DNA of 64,000 nt, taken from positions 3,976,513 through 4,040,512 of the forward strand of contig NC_084781.1 in assembly GCF_028858725.1 (NCBI RefSeq), read 5' to 3'. The translations under genes were made by a program, and so were the position numbers. The stretch comes from Colius striatus. Lineage: Eukaryota; Chordata; Aves; Coliiformes; Coliidae. Shown here one piece after another: positions 56,898-64,000 of the stretch. Under the pieces are notes generated by a model, which was not told the DNA's origin, made no database searches, and was given only the letters and a program-made list of their open reading frames with translations. Position 1 is the first letter of the stretch, and each line of letters starts with the position of its first letter.

Positions 56898-59800
56898 CTG
56901 GAGAGAGAGTAAAACAAAAAGAATGTTTCAGTGATGCTGGGTTATATAACTGTAGTCACACCTATTGCTTGGACCTGGGTCCTTGCTGGGGAAGGGCTCT
57001 AATGGTGTATTTCCCTCAGCCCCGGGGCTTTCTTTTGGCTGTGCTGCCTGTCAAATGACTGTACACAGAGGGGCAAAGTCATGCAAGCTGTTCAGAGTAT
57101 GAGATGTGGACCTGTGGGTTTTCCTTGCTTGGCCTGGTGATTTTGAAGCACTGGATATTGGCGTTTAATGGTGAAAATCAAAAGGTTTGGGTCTAGGACA
57201 TTACAATGGCACTGAGGACAAGAAAAATTCAACTGCCACGAGGGGGCACAAACCAGAGACTTTTCAGGTTACAGTAACCTGCCAAAGTTTGCTCAGCTTC
57301 CTTCAGTCCACGCTACATTGCAAGTGCTCTTCTCTTTATTTCCCTTCAGGATGCCTATAAATTTCCTTTTCACTCCAGCTAGAAAGACCCAAGTTTTCTG
57401 TTCAGCAAGTTTTCCGCTGCAGAACAAACCAACACAGTGCTGTTTGACTTGTAGATATGGAACAGTGTTTTCCAAAACGCTTGACATCAGCATTGCAATG
57501 CAGCTGTGCATCAGCTCCACTTTGAAACACTCATACTTAGCAAAAATTATGAATGGAGGCAGAAAAGGACAGAAACATTAGGGTTGTGGGGCAGAAGGCA
57601 GGCCCTTAGTTCGGAGTCAAGAGGCAAATTCCTCATGAATAGGTGATTTCAGAGCTTCTTACTGAAAGGAAGAAGGGCTGTATTGCTCTCAAACAAGTAC
57701 TACAGGTCTGGTAGGAAGGGAGCCAAAATGAAGGTGGTGTTGGTTTAATCTCATTAACCAGCTCACACTTGTTCAAAATGGTGTAGGTGGAGGAAGGTCT
57801 GAAGAGCAAGAAGCCTTTGCAGAAGGTGAGATGGGATCTCCAGGCAGCTGTCCCCCAAAGCCAAAGAATGGATCCTACAGATGAGCAGTGCCAGAAAAGG
57901 GTCTCTATCCTATGGACCTACCACACAGACAGAGGTGCCTTTCTCAGTGTTAGACAACAGGGAAAGCATTATGGCACCAGTGCAGCTCCCACGGAAGGTA
58001 AAGTCCCATTGGATGCCATTCAGTGTGTGAAGCATGAGCAGGGGTGCAGCCCAGGGACTGACAAAGGCAGCAGCCAATTGGATTGTCTTGTTCTTAATTT
58101 GGCTGAAGCAAAAGCAGGCCAAATGTTGCTTCTTTTTTTTCAATGTGTGTTGTAGGCTGTGTCTCAGAGCTGCCTGCTCTGACAGAAAATCTGACTGAGG
58201 ACAGGAAAACTTCTAAGCTCATACCAGCTGGCCTCAAGCTGTAACCTACTCTTACTAAATATGGTATGCTACAGCTTGGTAGTAGTGCAGAAGACTTGCT
58301 GACATATTTAAGCCAGAGAGAATGCATCTGACCAAAGGGACAAGATCAGTGTCCTATGCACCCTGTGTTATCTGCTGTGAGAAGATGCTGATGGTTGGTC
58401 ATAGGAAGAGGGGCCACGTGAGAGAAAAGGATGGTGACTCCAGGGCCAACCCCATGGCTTTAGGATTAGGGCAGATGGACTCCAGTATTTCTTGTGCTGT
58501 GTAGGATGTTTGCTGAGTTTCTGTCTGCAGCAATGACTTTTGAAAGCACTCTGATAACCACACGGGAATATGCAACATTACCCACCAGCTCGTAGACATG
58601 TGTTGTTGACTCAGCTGTGTTTCAGTGCTGCCCTTGGCTTCCCCACCCCTTGAATATACATATTTTCGTTCACTTGGAGAGTAAGAGGAAGGCAGAAAGA
58701 TAATGCTGCAAAAAGAGGGCTGTGTTGCAAATGTGTGCTTATAAATACTTCCTCCTGAAGGGTTTTTCTGCCCTTATCTGCCAACGTTCATTTGAGATCC
58801 GCAGAGTGCTGGTCCAAGCACCTGCCTTCTGGAAGGATGCATCTTGCACACTCAAACTTGTAGTTTGAGCTCTTCTGTCCTGGTGACCTTTCTCTAGCCT
58901 GGCTCAGATGTGCTATGCAAAACAGCCACTGCTTTGCTTTGAAAACTAGCTCAGACATGAGAAAATAGCAAAAAGCCCTCTCCCCTTGCTCAGGTTGGGA
59001 ACCTTTCAGGGAGGCTGCTCCTTGAGCCAGCTGTGGATTTTCCCTACTCTGGTTTCATCATCCATTTCTGTTATGTTGCCTTTGCTCAGTTCACCTCCCC
59101 TCTTGCCTGTCTTGTTTATGCTCTTTAAAACATGACTTAAATGTGACTCTCCTACCCATCCATCTTGCCACCGAACTGTGTGTGTCTGTGTTGTATCTGA
59201 GGCAGTGAATTAAAAACCGTCTCTGGGTAAAGCTCTGGCTTTGAAATGAGCAGTTTCTCCTGTTGCAAAGCGAGGGCAGATGAGCTGGCTCTCACTCATT
59301 ATTTACTCTCTCTGGACCCCAGAGCAGATCTCTGAAGGAGTCATGCACAATCTAGCAGGACAGACGGTTCTGCCACCCACCCTTGTTGACTTGTTTGCTT
59401 AATGAATTGATGTTTCCTTGGAATGAATCGCACAATAGAGCTCTGCTGGAATTGACTGCAGCTCCTTCTCTGCTGCCTTTGTGCTCCCAGGACTCCAAAG
59501 GGAGTTAGAAAACATTAGGCTGGGCCCCACACACGTTTGTTCATGCCTGATTTCAAAAGGTGCCTATCTCTTCCATGGGGACAAGAAACTCCCATTTCAA
59601 TTTCATTTTCAGTGCAAGGAGGAAACACTGCATAAAGCAAACAAAAGCCAAAGTATATTTTTATCATGGGAGCTGCAGATGACAGTCTCTCTTTTCAGAA
59701 AAGAAAATTAATGTTGGGAATGGTGCTGATGACTGATAGCCTCTGGTTAGTCACAAAGCAGGGCATGCACTGCAGCCCTCCCAAACACGCTCCTCTGTAG

Positions 59801-62800
59801 CCACCAGCCAGAACCTGGAGAGGACCCATCCTCTGTGTGCTTCAGCTCCCAGGCTCTGTCAGGATCAACATTTGAAAAGTTGAGTAGTCAAAACTAATCA
59901 TAGTTATGTTTGGCCACTTATAAAAGTGGCCTGATTTTCACAAGTGCAGTGAGAGCTGGAAGACATTCTGCTCCTGGGAAAATCAGGTCACTTAATTAGG
60001 TGACTAGCTATGGCTTAGGTGCTCAGGTTGACTCGTGCTGAGTAGCAAGTGTTGGCTGTAGTATTGTAAGTACAGTGGTAAGAAGTGATTTTGTGACACA
60101 GACACAGTAAAAAAGAAAAAAAAAAGCCAGAAAAGAGTTATTTTTCAGAATCTACAAAAGTGGCATTGCACAGTAACCAATTCTGGTCATGCCAACATTG
60201 CAGCTGGATTCAGATAGGAGGCAAAAGCTTTCTGTAGCATTACTAGTCCCTCAAGCCACCCGGTTCCTCCATCTTTTGACTTTTGCTACCTCTGAGATAA
60301 AGTACAGGGAAATCATTTAACAATGCAGAACAACAACTAATAGCAATCTTTACCAGACAGCAAGGGGGACACTATGTCCAGCTGCAGATCTGGAGATGGA
60401 GAGTTTAAGGCAGGTATTTTAGCCACCACAAAGAAGCAGATGTTTTTGATTGTTCAACCTCAAAGACTTCTCTGTGGTCCTCTTCAATGTCAAGCCATAA
60501 GGAAAGTCAGTCACTGGTTAAACAGTATAAAAATACTTCTAGGAAGCATCACAGCTAAACAGTTGACCTCTTAGCCTGAAATATTAATACCAGGACTAGT
60601 TGCTACCCTGGAATACATATTAATGTGTAAATAAGTGCCCATTTTAACCTCAGCCCACTTAATGGGAGAGCACATAGCTCTACATACTATAGAACTTAAT
60701 TCATCTCTGATGAAGAATTTTTGACTTTCTGCAACTTTAAGATGGGGAAAAAAAAGGCAATGGGGGAATGTCAATTCAGCCAGGACATATATATCATTAA
60801 ACATGAAGTCTAATGGCAAAATCCCGTTTACTTCAGAGGAAATGACTGCAGTGGGGAATGATGCATTAACCATAAAGAGAACCTTCAGTCTCAGAAGCAC
60901 CACATAGAAACCTTCCCTCTCTAAGTGCTTGGCTTTCTTATTCTAGCCCAGTTTAAAAGAGGAGGGTGTGTATGGCTGCCAGTGGTGCCACAGTGCGTGG
61001 GGTAATGAATTGCCATGTGAGAAAGTTGATGCAAAGAGCACAGCAGCAAGGTACAGGGGTGAACTGTTTTGACATATTTCTTTATCTGCACCTGCATTAT
61101 ATTTTCTCACTAAAAGGATATGCATGCTTTGGGGTGTTGATGCCCACAGCATCATGTACAAGGTGGTCTGCTGGGGCAGGGAAGATGAGTGTGTTTTTGT
61201 GCTGTGGTGGTGCAGGGGCCTCAGCCTCCATCACAGCTGGGCTGCAAGGGCTGAGACATCCAAACCCTTAGAGCTGGCCTTTCAGGCACACATAGAGCAG
61301 AGACTGCTGCAGGCAACCTCCTCTCCTCTTGTGTTCAAACACCCCAAGGCTGAGGCATTCATCTGGTCTGAACCCTCAGGTCCAGAAAGCCTGTGTGTTG
61401 TCCAGAAGCAATGTCTAATTCATAGAAAGCTGGCCCCTCTGGCTGCTGCTTAAGACTGAATTTCCCTATTTCCATTGGCTCTCCCTTTGCTGTAATGAGC
61501 AGAGATTCAAACACTGCCTTCAGCAGGGCTGCTTTCTCTCCATTTGTATGAGGGACCTTGCTCTGTTGTGTTGTTGCTGCTCACAGAGGCTGTAGAAAAC
61601 GCAAGCAGCAGCCTCTACCTCAGATCCACCTACGAGCTGTCTGCCTACAGAGGCACCGAGGGATTTGTGAATGAGCAATGGAAGGATCGAGGCAGCCTGT
61701 AAAAGAGAGGGAATGACTAAATCTTCCCTTTCATTATGTGCCTCAGGACTAGACAAACTTCTTGTCTGTGAACAAAACCTTTTGGAAGGATGAATCCATC
61801 ATTTCAAGTAGCCCCGAATCTTTGGCCCATAAAATATTTAGCTGTGTACATAAAGGTTTTTTGGAAACTGGATTAAACATGATGGAAGTACTTGGCTCTC
61901 CCATCGTTAGGTTCAGTCCAAAGGACTGCCTGACGTGATAAGATAGGGAGGTCCTGAATTCAAACCCTACTGTAGAGTGATATGCATAGGGAAGCAGTTA
62001 TAAATTCCTTGCAGATTGTAAAAGTCTTAGCTTTCCATGTGTGTGCTTGCTTCCAAATTGCCCAGACTTTACAGATCCCTTTATTGTTGCAGTTTTCATT
62101 AATGGTTTATACTATTAATAGGACAATAGTGGAAACGTGTCTATTTTAAGCTTTCAATAAACAATTGCACATTGCAGAGCAGTTTTGCAAGTAAAATTTC
62201 TGTCCATCTAAGACCTGATTATTTGATGCAGGGAAAAATACCCAAATTGCAAATAACTGACTGTGTCTCTCTCTTGATTTGCTTAGTTGTTCTGCACACA
62301 CAAATGGCTGCAGTGAGGTGTTCCTGCCAAATGGTTTTTGATGTGGGTTATTCAAATGTGTTCCTCTGAATTCTCATTATGCAGAACGCAGTTGGTCACC
62401 AAAAATCATATGATATCGTTCCTGTTCTTATTTGAGTGACCTTACTTCTATAAATAGAGACAGGACAGGAAGATATCACCAGGGATCAAGTTCCTGTTTA
62501 GGGTAGGGGGGATGGGTAGGTTCCTATTCTGCAGTTTGTTAAGAAGAAACCCCCAAAACCTGGGTGGTTTTTTTTGGAAGACAGAAGTGACTTTAATGTA
62601 AGTACATGGCAGAAGAATTACTTTTTCTCCCTTTCACTGAGCTTTGGCTCAATCCACCAAGCGTTACCTTAGCTTATCCTTCTGCTGCTTTCCATGCATG
62701 ATGGTGGAGATAAAGTCCTCCTCACTTTAACTGAGTGACTATAATTGCAGCCACATCCTCCACCAAACGTGAGTTGGTTGCTGTACACCAAGATCCCATT

Positions 62801-64000
62801 AGGAACACGCTGTTCATTACAACATCCCCAATTTAGGTCAGCGAATGCTATAAGCAGATCACAGCTATGTACAGACCCAGGTCTTGCCTGAAATACAGGA
62901 ACTTTCAGAAGAGTACAGTGAACTGCCTGACTGCACAGTGGCTACAGAGACTGCAAGATTTCAAACTGTGCTGTATCCTGTAGGTCACATAAATATTTAT
63001 AGAAGGTGCCTGACAGCATTATAGGGCTCAGTAGTTCTTCTCCTCCTCCTTCCCGAGGGGTGGCTGCTTACTCCCAGCTACTGAATACCAAATTCTGGTA
63101 ATAAGAAAGAGAGAGAGATGGGAAATGCCATCAGAAATAAGTTTGGGAAACATGCTGCTGTGTATTTCTAGTTTCCATAATATAAAATGTTCATTTTTTC
63201 AGAGGATGGTCCAGCTGGCAATCTGCAGTCTGGCCACATGATGATGATGATGATGATGATTTTTAAGTGCAAAGAAGAGAGAGCCTGGGCGTATGTCTCT
63301 GTTTGATGTGTTTGTTTTTTAAAGTTATGTAAGATTTTGAAGGCGGATTTTTTTCCCCTTTCTTTAGCACATGTGTGCTAAGTCATTCCCCTAATCCTCT
63401 GCTTAGCCAGCTTGTTAAAGTGAAAGAAGAGGGAAGTACAGACTCATAAAAAGTGTTTGGGATAAAGGCAGGAATGTAGCAGCCATTTACCATTTTTTAA
63501 AGAGATACACAGTTTAAAAAGGAAACAGGATATTATTTTCTTTAGAACAATAACAGTGCAGCTTTTTATGAGGTATGGGCTTAGATGTCAAAGTCCTGAG
63601 TTTGCAGTTGCCAGCCACCACGTCCCTGCATGGTGGAGGAGGAACAAGGCTCGGGAATTCTGGTTGATTTGAAGAGTGACAGGGTTAAGGAAGACAGGTA
63701 ATAACCACTGCTGTTGAAGGGCTTGCAGAATCCTGAATATGAGCAAAATCATCAAATATAGATAATACAAATCAATTCAAATAGAAGGTGGTTATATCTG
63801 GAGTGCATCCATCAGAGCCTTGTCCCTTTCAAATACCTAATTTTAATACTAGCCAGAATGCTGCAGAATGACCAAGATTTCATTACTCAAATAACACAGT
63901 GCAGGAGAGCAGAAGCTTCCATCCCAGTACTACTAATACTTTTTTAGTTAACCAGGAAGACAATGTCTTTGCAAGGAGCCAAGTTAGACGTTGAAGTATG
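56898..64000 (-). other. UBASH3B: UBASH3B first intron (3' part)
   Basis: 7.1 kb with no sign of the first coding exon (no LDVLLSMGFPRARA-like segment), so that exon lies to the right of the window. The first intron is also very long in mammals. Contains an A-rich run near 60112-60125 and an ATG microsatellite at 63238-63260. Open frames are short and unsupported. Confidence 0.7.
63238..63260. repeat. ATG/GAT trinucleotide microsatellite
   Basis: Seven to eight uninterrupted ATG units in the UBASH3B first intron. Confidence 0.9.

Noticed and set aside
61124-61453. 109-codon plus-strand open frame in the UBASH3B first intron
   Set aside because: Peptide resembles no known family and lacks transcription or splice signals.

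Overview
The window is vertebrate nuclear DNA, almost certainly from a bird. Evidence: split genes with GT-AG introns, truncated CR1 LINEs ending in the ATTCTATGATTCTGTG-type tail, a solo LTR whose start resembles the endogenous-retrovirus LTRs common in neoavian birds, and modest intron sizes. Three protein-coding genes lie head to tail on the minus strand in the order UBASH3B, CRTAM, JHY. This is the order and relative orientation on human 11q24.1, which corresponds to chicken chromosome 24. Exons were placed by reading the minus strand, matching remembered mammalian orthologues, and requiring consensus splice sites with consistent reading phase; all numbered exons join in frame.

Region 1 (about 64000 to 35290): UBASH3B (STS-1/TULA-2), a negative regulator of antigen-receptor kinases. 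Thirteen coding exons (54 bp to 209 bp) encode everything from the end of the UBA domain to the stop, including the 2H-phosphoesterase, SH3 and histidine-phosphatase domains. The first coding exon lies beyond the right edge, so 56898-64000 is first intron. A 3' UTR of about 3 kb ends at an AATAAA read on the minus strand at 35309-35314.

Region 2 (31954 to 20800): CRTAM, an activated T/NK-cell adhesion receptor with a signal peptide, a V-type Ig domain on two exons, a C2-type Ig domain on two exons, a Ser/Thr/Pro-rich stalk split over three or four small exons that all start and end in phase 1, a transmembrane exon and a short tail. Intron 1 contains an unexplained, well-formed exon-like unit (31023-31169, also phase 1 to 1) that does not match any CRTAM domain.

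Region 3 (about 18.9 kb to 3885): JHY (C11orf63), a motile-cilium gene. A CpG island containing a near-consensus RFX X-box marks its promoter. Eight coding exons give an open frame of 749 codons. Between CRTAM and the JHY promoter sits the solo LTR with a candidate 5-bp target duplication. The left 3.5 kb is intergenic.

No RNA genes, CRISPR arrays or functional mobile elements were recognised. UBASH3B (dampens T-cell-receptor signalling) and CRTAM (induced by T-cell activation) are functionally related neighbours; JHY is not related to them and is likely controlled separately from its own CpG island.
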